A DNA stretch of 64,000 nucleotides from Bactericera cockerelli. Its lineage: Eukaryota; Arthropoda; Insecta; Hemiptera; Triozidae. Position numbers and translations under genes: made by a program. Positions 35,301 through 43,527 of the stretch are shown one piece after another. The notes under the pieces were generated by a model. That model made no database searches and was not told the origin of the DNA. It worked only from the letters and a program-made list of their open reading frames with translations. The stretch spans positions 19,628,810-19,692,809 of the forward strand of contig CM044967.1 in assembly GCA_024516035.1 (NCBI GenBank), in the 5' to 3' direction. The first letter of the stretch is position 1. Every line of letters starts with the position of its first letter.

Positions 35301-38300
35301 TTGTTTGTCCGGAGTTGTTTAGCCAAAACGGTAAGAGATAGCGAAAAATGTCTCAGAATTGACCCCCCCAAAACCATTATCGCTTTGTCCAGAAAAATTA
35401 TAAAAAGTTCAAAAAGGCATTGCTGTCCAGCAGTACGGCCATGCCTTAATAAATTTGAAATTTAGTCCCGTTGCAAAGCACGGGCAAGTAAATAAAGAGG
35501 TGCTATATTAAACTGTTAGCGAAATGGGACTCCCTGTCTCGAGTCAACAGTTTAAATAAAGCACTACTATAAATAAAGCGCTACTATACTATACTATACT
35601 AAATCTCCTTTCGTCTACATGAATAATTAACCAGAAATCGTGAGGAATTTACAGGGCACAAAATTGTGATGGGCACTCGCCAAATTTGAAATGTGATTGT
35701 GAGCTAGTTTAAGTTAAAAAAGTTTATCGATCTTATCGATCAAGCTACTGAGGTCGGTAAATCCTTTTTTATTTAATCCGCGATGTTTATCCCCAGCATA
35801 TCATTTAGGAACTCTGCACAATTACTTGCGAATAATTTCTAATATTAGAAATCGGAAGTATCGTGTTTGTTTTTGTAAAAAAGTAATATATTTTTACTCC
35901 GATTTTAATTTTAAGATGCAAGTGATTTAGTATAAAATCTCAAAATTGCCAAGTGTATACAAATGTGTATAGTTGTATACCATACCAATCAGGAGTGTCC
36001 ATAATTGGCAGTGTACTTTATTATTGGAGATGGAGACCGTTGAGAACAGAGAATAGAAACAAAAGCGTGATTTACTATCCTTATCGTTAGAAAAGAAGTA
36101 AAATTCTGCAATTGGTGACTATATTTCATTTTAATTTATTATTATTATTACACATAACATTTTTCAGTAGTCATCGTGGCCGAGTGAGTTAGCGCGCTAG
36201 GCATTGCACACACGGTAACCTGGGTTCGATCCCCAGCGGGGCAGGATTTTTTCTGCTCTGTACTTGGGTGTTTGGGGTCCACTCATAACTCGTGAAGAAA
36301 GATGAGTATCTGCTACAATGTTAGCAGCGACCAGTGGCGGAATTATAGGCAAAAATAAGATATTGGGATATTAAAGATATGGAAAAGTACTATTATTCTG
36401 GGCTACCCACTAAAATTGTGATATATAATAACACAAAGAAACACATTTATTTTTATTTTATTTATTACATTTTTCATTTTTGTTTTGTTAACAGGAGTAA
36501 TAAATGAAAGTTGACCAACAATTGAAAAAAAGAACTCCTATTGTGAACATCACACAACTTTCCTGATTCCTCAAAAATAAGGGAAATTCTGCCACTGGTG
36601 ACCATATTTGCGACTTTTTAAATTTTCTTTTTGGTAAAAAGCGTAATATAAATGAAAAAAAAAATAAGTTGAAATCGCTAACCACCTGTACTGAGGACAT
36701 CCCAATCTAACAGAGAGCGGTTGATTTCTGCCACTGGTATCTCCACAGTAATATATCTCCCTTGCCTTTATCCCATATTAGCTTATGTTGCTTTTGGGGT
36801 CGGCATTGTTCAACCTCATGGTTGAGGTTGGTAGGGTGGAGCACGTGTTTTATGGCTGGATGCCCTTCCTAACGCCAACGATTCTATTTGATTTAACGTC
36901 CTGGATTAGGACGGGGGTTTTACCCTCCATTCGCTGGGAATCGTACCAGCTACCCTCCATTCGCTGGGAATCGTACCAGCTACCCACATTTGTCTCCACA
37001 GTAATAATGATCGAAAAATGAATATCAAATTTGTATTCAGTATATTTAAATCATTGGATTCGATATGTCACAACCCTCATCTAGGATGAATAATAAGAAA
37101 TTTTAGTGCCGCAAAAAATGCCGTAAACTGTGGTTTGAAAAGCCGCCAATGGCGGCACCGATATCGATGAAAATTTTGGGTCGCATCTTCTTTCTATGCG
37201 AGGTCCACATACCAAACCTTAAGTATCTGCTTATAATCTTATACCGTTCTTGAGATATTTTGTTTATAGTTAGGCATACGGACCAATGGCTGAAACTTTA
37301 AATTAAACCTCTGGGGACCCTAAAACTTGTTTTGGTATTGACCTCAGACAAGTATTGAAAATTTTGGGTGATTCCATCACTTTCCTATCTATAAGACAAG
37401 GAAACAGTGAAATGTATAAAAGCAGTAAAATTTATTGCATCAATTAAAAAAAGTGAACAAAAGTAGTCAGGCTGAGAAATTTGGTAAATAAGCCGCCAGT
37501 ATCAAGAATCATCAATTTGTGAGCAGCTAAGAAATATTTCTCTTCGTTTTAAATATTCAATTCAATTTCAAGGCCCCAGAGACCAGCGGACACTAGATAG
37601 AGAGGGGGGATGTGACACGATCGAAACGAAGCAACGCACATTTTTTTTTGGAAATTTTAATATTCAGATATTCACCCTTCTAAAAAGTAGTGCGATATTG
37701 AATGTACCTCGTGCGCCTGAATTTTTCCACCTTTAACAATGAGTATGCAATATTCAACATATTGTGATTTGTGGCGCAAGTCTCAAGAAACAACGAAGCA
37801 ACGCACATTTTTTTTTTGTTGAAATTTTAATATTCAGATATTCACCCTTCTAAAAATTAGTGGGACATTGAATGTACCTCGTGCGCCTGAATTTTTCCAC
37901 CTTCAAAAATGAGTATGCAATATTCAACGTATTGTGACTTGTGGCGCAAGTCTCAAGAAACAACGAAGCATCGCGCTTTTTTTGTGGAAAATTTAATATT
38001 CACATATCCACCCTTTAAAATTAGTGGGACATCGAATGTACCTCGTACGCCTGAATTATTCTACTTTCCACAATGAGTATGCAATATTCAACGCATTTGT
38101 GGTGCAAGTCTCAAGAAACAACGCGAAGTAACGCACATTATTTTTTTGTGGATTAATAATAAGATTAGAATTTTAATCGATTTATCTATCTTCTATTATA
38201 TTAAAGTGGTGTTTTTCAACTTTTTAGTTATATACACCAGAATTTTAATAATAAGATTAGTAGGAGGTATATTCACCCCTCTAAAAATTAGTGGGATATT

Positions 38301-38890
38301 GAATGTACTTCGTGCGCCTTACTCTTTAAAAAAAAGAGTATGCAATATTCAACGAATTGTGATTTGTGGCGCAGATCGCAAGAAACACAGGAGCAACGCA
38401 CATTTTTTTGGGTATTTTTTAATATTCAGATATTCACCCCTTCAAAATTAGTGGGATATTGAATGTACCTCGTGTGCCTGGATTATTCCATGTTCACCAA
38501 TGAGTATGCAATATTCAACGCATTTGTAGAATTTATTTTGAATTTTAATTTTGTACTTAAATTGTAACAATTATTGTAATTTTGTACTTACATTGTAACA
38601 AATATTTTAATGTTGTACTTAAATTGTAACAATTATTGTAAATTTGAACTTACATTGCAACATTGTAATAATTATGGCAATTTTGCACTTACATTTTCAG
38701 GAATGGAAGTATCGTAGACGTCAGATTTCGGCGGGTACCTGATGATAATGGGCATTCGTGAGGCCAAGTATTGGACAGCTCTCAAAGTGCCTCTACCGCG
38801 GGCGTTGGCACCGAAACTCGCAAAGTGGAAGATTGATATTTCATTCGAGATTACGTAGAAGAAAAGTAAAAACACGGGGATCTTCGTCAT
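29230..38890 (-). CDS. Secreted single-Ig-domain protein, OIG-4-like, complete three-exon gene
   Basis: Coding exons 38890-38693, 35153-35004 and 29391-29230 join in phase 0 throughout to give 169 residues. The start MTKIPVFLLFFYVIS looks like a signal peptide. An Arg/Gly-containing linker follows (to residue 66), then one Ig domain: Cys in ITFFC (exon 2), Trp in ITWYKD, and DAGYYEC with the second Cys (exon 3). The ending IDRRGFRTDY precedes the stop. All four splice sites fit the rules (GTAAGT/CAG and GTGAAT/CAG). Layout and wording resemble the OIG-4 family, known from C. elegans as a secreted one-Ig protein that stabilises acetylcholine receptor clusters; that role here is inference. Introns of 3.5 and 5.6 kb are filled with repeats. 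Alternative: another small secreted Ig protein of the zig type. Confidence 0.88.
29452..29608 (-). repeat. LINE 3' tail, left part, split by a Helitron
   Basis: The A-rich left end and the motif GTCCTAACTAAAGG, GGGGTTATTGCCTA recur at 31411, 48484, 51140 and 59905. Read on the minus strand the conserved part forms a short stem-loop (GATTGCC/GGCAATA), as in 3' ends of insect LINEs. The right part resumes at 30443 after the Helitron. Confidence 0.6.
29609..30442 (-). mobile_element. Non-autonomous Helitron with internal 13-bp array
   Basis: On the minus strand it starts TCTTAATATATAAATG (30442) and ends with the hairpin GCCCGCAAAGCGGGC followed about 9 nt later by CTAG (29612-29609). It sits between A and T. 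The interrupted host repeat (ATTGCCTA|TGGCAAT) is intact at 31555-31585, which confirms both ends to the base. No RepHel protein is encoded. It carries a tandem array at 30033-30216 and lies in intron 2 of the Ig gene, co-oriented with it. Confidence 0.85.
30033..30216. repeat. Tandem 13-bp array (CGTTACATAATAT)n
   Basis: About 14 units of CGTTACATAATAT or CGTTACATAATTT inside the Helitron. The reverse complement array lies at 30573-30990. Confidence 0.9.
30443..30530 (-). repeat. Right part of split LINE tail with SINE E core fragment
   Basis: TGGCAATTTCTTCCACCC resumes the LINE tail interrupted by the Helitron. It runs into ACCTCACCCAGCCTGCG, a piece of the E/F central domain in minus orientation. 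Confidence 0.6.
30533..31045 (+). repeat. Inverted partial copy of the Helitron and its array
   Basis: This is the reverse complement of roughly 29840-30250: it starts with ATGTCTTTGCTCTGGCACAT, holds two blocks of ACGAAATTATGTA/ACGATATTATGTA, and ends with CAGACTCGTATGCAAGCG. The 33-bp block between arrays occurs twice (30533, 30731). With the Helitron it forms a large inverted repeat. Confidence 0.85.
31243..31410 (+). repeat. SINE family B, interrupted by a LINE tail
   Basis: Head GTGCACTGGTGGTCAAGTGG (box A region) and GGTTCGAATCCCACCC (box B), body with CATAATAATAAGACTCTGAG. The copy breaks at about 31410; its (ATT)n tail reappears at 31600-31618 after the LINE tail. Confidence 0.8.
31411..31595 (-). 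repeat. LINE 3' tail fragment, intact reference copy
   Basis: TTTATTTATTTT at the left (A-rich on minus), then CATATGTCCTAACTAAAGGG and GGTTATTGCCTATGGCAATC to CCACCCAACC. It contains the uninterrupted version of the site occupied by the Helitron at 29609. Confidence 0.65.
31705..31947 (-). repeat. SINE family D, near full length
   Basis: The minus-strand head at the right has CGCGCGATTAGCTCAGTTG (box A) and CCCAGGTTCGATCCCC (box B). The 3' end at the left has CGTAGCCATGCAACA. The gaps to either neighbouring element are short and hold nothing else. Confidence 0.85.
32117..32410 (+). repeat. SINE family C with 14-bp target duplication
   Basis: The head AGTCACTGTGGCAGAGCGAG with GGGTTCGATTCCCAGC (box B) resembles a class II tRNA. 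The body includes TTTTCTGCTCTGTACTTGG and CAGCGACCAGTGGCAGAATC. The direct repeat ATAATATCAATGCT flanks it at 32103-32116 and 32411-32424. Confidence 0.9.
32957..33196 (+). mobile_element. Short non-autonomous Helitron, complete
   Basis: Begins TCTCTATATATAAAAC after an A. Ends with the hairpin CCCGTTGCAAAGCACGGG followed by CAAACGGCTAG, and a T follows. At 240 bp with no coding capacity it is the type copy of the element at 35232. It lies in intron 2 of the Ig gene. Confidence 0.85.
33204..33643. repeat. 440-bp near-perfect palindrome
   Basis: The left arm starts ATATCCCACAAAAAAACTAC and its reverse complement ends the right arm (GTAGTTTTTTTGTGGGATAT). Arms of about 200 bp match with very few differences; the spacer is about 40 bp around 33409-33446. 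It lies in intron 2 of the Ig gene and carries no recognisable transposon protein. Confidence 0.92.
33747..34690. repeat. Tandem array of six ~160-bp units
   Basis: CTCCCTAAAAC recurs at 33747, 33900, 34062, 34224, 34385 and 34547 (spacing 153-162). Each unit contains ATGCAAAATTTCAGCTTTCT and GGAAGTGCCTCAT. A GTCAGT run follows at 34686-34715. The TTTCAGCTTTCTAGG motif is also found, slightly changed, in the Helitron at 29609, so the array may belong to a Helitron-like element. Confidence 0.85.
35004..35153 (-). CDS. Ig-domain gene, exon 2
   Basis: 50 residues beginning GARIVKSSHFEFDYMLGRK, with the first Ig cysteine in ITFFCMASG and the core Trp in ITWYKDD. Acceptor ATTTCAG, donor CAG|GTGAAT. 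Phase 0 at both ends. Confidence 0.9.
35232..35486 (+). mobile_element. Short Helitron, copy 2, 3' end lost
   Basis: Same start (TCTCTATATATAAAAC after A) and same interior as 32957-33196, with a longer (CCTA)n run at 35262-35295. It breaks just after the terminal hairpin and lacks CTAG. Confidence 0.8.
35828..36015. repeat. Short derivative of the repeat at 47461-48132
   Basis: The left part (CTAATATTAGAAATCGGAAG to ACTCCGATTTTAA) and right part (AGTATAAAATCTCAAA to CATAATTGGCAGTGT) match the two ends of the longer element; the ~450-bp middle is absent. Confidence 0.65.
36167..36466 (+). repeat. SINE family C, copy 2, with target duplication
   Basis: Head TAGTCATCGTGGCCGAGTGA with GGGTTCGATCCCCAGC, body like the copy at 32117. 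ACATTTTTCA at 36157-36166 and 36467-36476 is the target duplication. Confidence 0.88.
36756..36989 (-). repeat. SINE family E, 5'-truncated, with target duplication
   Basis: The tail, then GGGGTCGGCATTGTTCAACC, CTGGATGCCCTTCC and part of the central domain, with a 26-bp internal duplication (TACCCTCCATTCGCTGGGAA twice). TCTCCACAGTAATA flanks it at 36742-36755 and 36990-37003. Truncation before the head is the usual LINE-type outcome. Confidence 0.85.
37620..38530. repeat. Satellite-like tandem array, ~160-190-bp units
   Basis: About five units, each with AAGAAACAACGAAGCAACGC, ATATTCACCC, GAATGTACCTCGTGCGCCTG and ATGAGTATGCAATATTCAAC. The fourth unit is interrupted by about 110 bp (38149-38260). 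It lies in intron 1 of the Ig gene. Confidence 0.85.
38551..38692 (-). repeat. Short tandem array repeating the 5' splice-site motif
   Basis: On the minus strand, immediately after exon 1, about five units of 31-39 bp repeat (GTAAGT or TTAAGT, then ACAAAATTACAATAATTGTT). Perfect GTAAGT occurs at 38692-38687 (the inferred donor), 38653-38648 and 38591-38586. Confidence 0.8.
38693..38890 (-). CDS. Ig-domain gene, exon 1 (signal peptide and linker)
   Basis: 66 residues from ATG 38890 to the donor AAAT|GTAAGT. The hydrophobic start (MTKIPVFLLFFYVIS) suggests secretion; then ANARGRGTLRAVQY and IIIRYPPKSDVYD precede the Ig domain. The start is chosen because it gives a signal peptide; no upstream exon was sought beyond the window's repeats. 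Confidence 0.85.
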
Positions 38891-39158
38891 TTCTTACTTC
38901 CGAGAATAGTTTCTGTTAATTTCTGATATGACGACTGACTACTCATGAGAATGAATCTGGAAGCAGAACAAATTTGACAGGACAATTTCCGGTGAGCTTG
39001 TGTTGACCCAGCTCCTATTTAGGACTGAATAATACAACAATTAGATATTGTAACGTAAAGCTTTAAGGTAAAAAGGGGCCTTTAAGTAAGGAAAAATTCG
39101 TTCCGGGGAAAAAAATAGAATAACAAATTCTGGGAATTTTCTGGCTTATCTTTAATTA

Positions 39159-39270
39159 ATATTTTGGCCCTTTGGGAGGTATTGGTGTCATTTTACGCCC
39201 ACTCAAAGATGGACAAGCCACAACACAGACCACAAAAGCCTCAAGTAGGTAGCTGTTGTTGCATGACTAC
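39159..39270 (+). repeat. Decayed SINE family D 3' part
   Basis: GACAAGCCACAACACAGACC, ACAAAAGCCT and CATGACTAC keep the order of the family D tail seen intact at 39690-39760. Confidence 0.5.
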
Positions 39271-39361
39271 TATTTATATTTAAATAAAAATATGTTTACC
39301 AAATTTCAACATTTTTTAACTATATGGTCGGGAGTTATCGTGGATCAAACAGACAATTAAA

Positions 39362-39506
39362 CATGGGCTACGCCAGGGGGGGGGCAGCAGCCCCCCCTAC
39401 AAAATCCAGGGAGTATGCAACACTAAGTATTATTGATTGTTCACTAGGTATTATTGATTTTCCTCATCAGCTGCCCCCCCTAGCCAAAATCCTGGCTACG
39501 CCCATG
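39362..39506. mobile_element. MITE with CATGGGC terminal repeats and G/C runs
   Basis: Ends CATGGGCTACGCCAGG and CCTGGCTACGCCCATG are imperfect inverted repeats, followed inward by GGGGGGGCAGC / GCTGCCCCCCC. 145 bp, no coding. Confidence 0.65.
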
Positions 39507-39526
39507 CAGTTAAACAAACAAAAATA

Positions 39527-39760
39527 GAGCGGAAGGTCCCGGGTTCGATCTCCCGTGCCGACAAGAATTTGTATTCTTAATTTGGTTACAATCGTTTGTA
39601 AGGGATACCTTCCGGTGCGCTCGTGTTGACCCAGCACCTAATTGGGAAGTATTGTGTCACTTCTCGCCCATCAGAGGGGAGGCATACTACGGGATGGGCA
39701 GGCTACAACACAGACCACAAGCGTCTATAATAGCTCCTGTTTCATGGCTACGAATTAAAA
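39527..39760 (+). repeat. SINE family D, head partly lost
   Basis: Starts in the box B region (CCCGGGTTCGATCTCCCG), then GCGCTCGTGTTGACCCAGCA, CTTCTCGCCCATCAGAGGGG and the end TTCATGGCTACGAATT. Confidence 0.8.
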
Positions 39761-40235
39761 AAACGCTGTGAAACACTCATCTTTAATTTTAAAAAAAACC
39801 GTCCCGTACCCAAGTAAAAACAGAACCTCACTGTATTCGATCAATTCACTTTTAGCACTTACCTTTGAAGAACCCATTTTCTTTAACAGATTTATTATTA
39901 AAACTTCCAGACACATCAAAAATAATCGCCATTGTAAACAAAAATATCGCAAGTTCCAATCTATTAGTGGATCAGAGTTTCAGACTGTCGCTAATTTCAG
40001 CTCTCACTGATTATCAACATGACGTTAGTATTATTACTTCCTTTCAATATAAATTGTTACCAATTGGAATATTTTTAAATTAATAGGTACCTAGGTAGCT
40101 CTATCTATACCTATATTAGACTAAATAAAACGTACGAAGCACACTCTTCAAAGGATATTAATGAGATCAGTAAAAGTTGACAACATTGTCAGTATTTTTT
40201 TTTTTTTTTTTCAAAATATTTTTTCTCTTTTTTTT

Positions 40236-41197
40236 CGTAACCATGAAACAGCAGCTACTGTAGACGCTAGTGGTCTGTGTTGTATCTTGCCCATCCCGTA
40301 GTATACCTGCCCTCTGATGGGCGAGAAGTAACTTAATACTTCTCATTTAGTTGTTGGTTGGTTCAACACGAGCGAACCGAAAGGTATTAATTTCTTGTAT
40401 CACACCTTTATTGTTTCGTAGCCATGAAACAGCAGCTACTGTAGACGCTTGTGGTCTGTGTTGTATCTTGCTCATCCCGTAGTATACCTGCCCTCTGATG
40501 GGCGAGAAGTAACTTAATACTTTTCATTTCGTTGTTGGTTCAACACGAGCAAACCGAAAGGTATTTCTTGTATCACGGCTTTTTTATTTCGTAGCCATGA
40601 AACAGCAGCTACTGTAGACGCTTGTGGTCTGTGTTGTATCTTGCTCATCCCGTAGTATACCTGCCCTCTGATGGGCGAGAAGTAACTTAATACTTTTCAT
40701 TTCGTTGTTGGTTCAACACGAGCAAACCGAAAGGTATTTCTTGTATCACGGCTTTTTTATTTCGTAGCCATGAAACAGCAGCTACTGTAGACGCTTGTGG
40801 TCTGTGTTGTATCTTGCTCATCCCGTAGTATACCTGCCCTCTGATGGGCGAGAAGTAACTTAATACTTTTCATTTCGTTGTTGGTTCAACACGAGCAAAC
40901 CGAAAGGTATTTCTTGTATCACGGCTTTTTTATTTCGTAGCCATGAAACAGCAGCTACTGTAGACGCTTGTGGTCTGTATTGTAGCTTGCCCATCCCGTA
41001 GTACCTCCCCTCTGATGGGCGAGAAGTGACACAAGACTTCCAATTTAGGTGCTGGGTCAACACGAGCCCGAGCGCACCGGAAGGTATCCCTTACAAGCAA
41101 CTGTAACCACATTTTAAATACATCTTTTTTGTCAGCTATGGGTATCGAACCCGGGACCTTCCGCATGGCAAGCGAGTATCTTACACTGAGCTAGGTT
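40236..41197 (-). repeat. SINE family D with its 3' part tandemly amplified
   Basis: A complete minus-strand SINE D (41197-40936; box B as GGGTTCGATACCC) continues into four more head-less copies of the 3' part. The motif CGTAGCCATGAAACAGC starts at 40936, 40763, 40590 and 40417, exactly 173 bp apart, and a variant at 40236. The middle units are almost identical, so amplification was by tandem duplication, not repeated insertion. Confidence 0.92.
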
Positions 41198-41391
41198 TTT
41201 TACTTATTGGTTCATTGTCCTGGATTCCTTAAATTGATTAGTCATTGTGGCCGAGTATTTTTTTTGGAAAGCCTGAAATCAGTTTTTTTTTCAAATAAAG
41301 CAACGCTTTTTGAATTTTGTTAGGTGTTCGAACATTATTATTCAATTTCAGTAGTGATATTTTGTGATCTGCATTTCAATTAAAAAAAAAA

Positions 41392-41554
41392 TGTATATCG
41401 ACCGGCCCACTCTTGCGGCTGCCAAACAGCCTTTTCTGGGCACAGTGCGGCCTCCTTAGAGTGGGCCGCCCTTAGCTTGTATAGCAAAGGAGGCCGCAGT
41501 GTGCCCAAAAAAGACTGTTTGGTAGCCCCAAGTTGAGTGAGCCGGTTGATATAC
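41392..41554. mobile_element. Fold-back MITE, GC-rich
   Basis: The arm TGTATATCGACCGGCCCACT to CGGCCTCCTT pairs with AAGGAGGCCGC to CCGGTTGATATACAC at about 85%; the spacer is about 30 bp. It is markedly GC-rich against its AT-rich flanks. Confidence 0.75.
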
Positions 41555-41559
41555 ACTTT

Positions 41560-43430
41560 TTGAAAATTGAAACCCATCGAGTTTAATTTTGACCAAATAA
41601 TGTTCCGTTTAAAAATTGCGCCCCTGTCGGGGATCTTCGAAACCCGATTGAGTTGTTTATCTCTTCACAGAGTTTGGCTTTTGGTGGGGAAAGAATTTTT
41701 CTATATAACTGTACACTGATGTTGTGAGTTTTTGGTTTATCCGGTAGACAGCGCTTTATTAATGCTCTGGAACTTACCTCTTCACCACAGGTCCAGCATT
41801 TTAGTTAGGGAGAGTTGTTCAACATGGATACCTATACACTTTTCCAAAGAGTTTTTGGTTTATCCGCTAGAGAGCTCTGCATGAATGTTCTCGATGTAAT
41901 AAGCTGTATCCTGCATCTAAACTTCTGGTGGGTCAAGTCTGAACCTGGAAGATCAGGAAGATAATATTTCAATGCCAGCCAATAGTTGTGAACTAAGGCT
42001 TATTAATAGAAGATACCATTTACTTTATTTTACCTGTAATAGAAAGTTAGGTTTAGGTAGATAGTATTGTTGTCGGTTACTTTTTTAAACAATAGTTGGG
42101 ACACTATGATAACAATGTTTATCCTGATCTCCACCTGAGAGTAAAATCTCCCATTGACTTCTCTCCCAAAAAATTTAGTTTAGCTTAGGAGGTAGGTAGT
42201 TCTAAAAATGTATTCTCTTGATGTAAATAAATTTGCCACATTTTCAATTAAATCCAGATTACTGTTCTGTCTGGATTGTGTCACACATTGGGAAGTGCCC
42301 ACCAGAAGTCCCCGAGTTATTTTTCTAGTTCACATAAACAAACACTATTAGCGGACATAGCGGGGATACCGATTATTTTGCTACGCTACTGGCAACAATT
42401 TGCATGATCAATCAGATTGAAAGTCGAGCGTCGAGAAATTTCATTCGAGCTTAGAGATAATACCAAGCCCTTCTATTTTCTTGTGCATAGTCTTCCTCAA
42501 TATTATTAGTAGTTTATTTGTAGTATTTTGACCAGTGCCAGTCTACTAAATCAATAATCAGATTCAAATGAGGGAAGATGTTTTTACTTTTCTTTAGTGA
42601 AATCCACTGAAAAGTGAAATGGCGGCGTTAGGTTCACTAGCGCTGAAGTGGTGCTTTTTAGCTTCAATCGGTGTTCTGTGGGCACTTTTTAGGGTTTTTG
42701 TTCAACAAAATTAAAATCCCTATTAACGGGTCCAATTCCGTACGTTTCCGCTGCGAAGGGGTTTATACATAACTTTTGTACAGTTCGAAAATTTTGATAA
42801 ACGTCCGGATAAAGTTTAAAATATATATAAAAAAAAACGATAATTTTGATTCCCATCAGAGCCTCAAGGGTTGTGTGAGGGCCCATTTTCTGTAATCAAT
42901 TCAAGCGTCCTGATCAAAGAGATTTATTTGCAATCTCAATTTTGTAACAGTAAAATGTTTTGTGGTAACTTTTTTTGACTAATTAGGACTGATTAAATGG
43001 TTGAAAAATATCTGTAATAGAAATTCATTCCAGACCATTTGTTCAGAATTTTGGGGGTCCAAAATCGTTCAAGCAGAAACCATATGGTTTTTTAGATGAA
43101 AGATCAAAATAAGCTCGCATATATTGATTTTTTAAAAAGATTGGGGTTCTTCCGTTTTCGTTGTCCAAAGTGAGCCAAATGTATTCGAAAAAGGCCCGAA
43201 TCAAATGTTCAAATTGTAAAAACCCTAAGCGCGTTTTAAGACGCGTTCAAGTCATTTTGTGAGTTCTCGATTAATCGATTATTGGAAAACTGCAAATTCG
43301 ATTAATATGATCCTATCCCTCCTAGGTTTGAGGTTAGAGTTATTTTCCAAATTCCTCTCCTTCAATAGATTTTCTGGAAAGAAACTTACCGATCCAGAGT
43401 TCCCGGCTAAAATTTCCATTGATAAGACCA
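41560..43430. other. Non-coding upstream of FKBP12
   Basis: AT-rich. A diverged pair of segments starting GAGTTTTTGGTTTATCCG (about 41727 and 41850) suggests an old duplication. The last 100 bp may contain the FKBP12 promoter; no clear core motif was seen. Confidence 0.45.
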
Positions 43431-43490
43431 ATTTCTGTTAGTTGTTCTTCTTCTGTAGCTTTTCGAACACCTTGTCAAAACACCTGAACC

Positions 43491-43527
43491 ATGGGCGTTG
43501 ATGTAGAAACTCTCTCCCCAGGAGATG
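43491..43527 (+). CDS. FKBP12 exon 1
   Basis: Encodes [12 protein letters not shown] plus the first base of a Gly codon. The donor G|GTAAGT interrupts this codon (phase 1). Too short to appear as an open frame by length. Confidence 0.95.
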
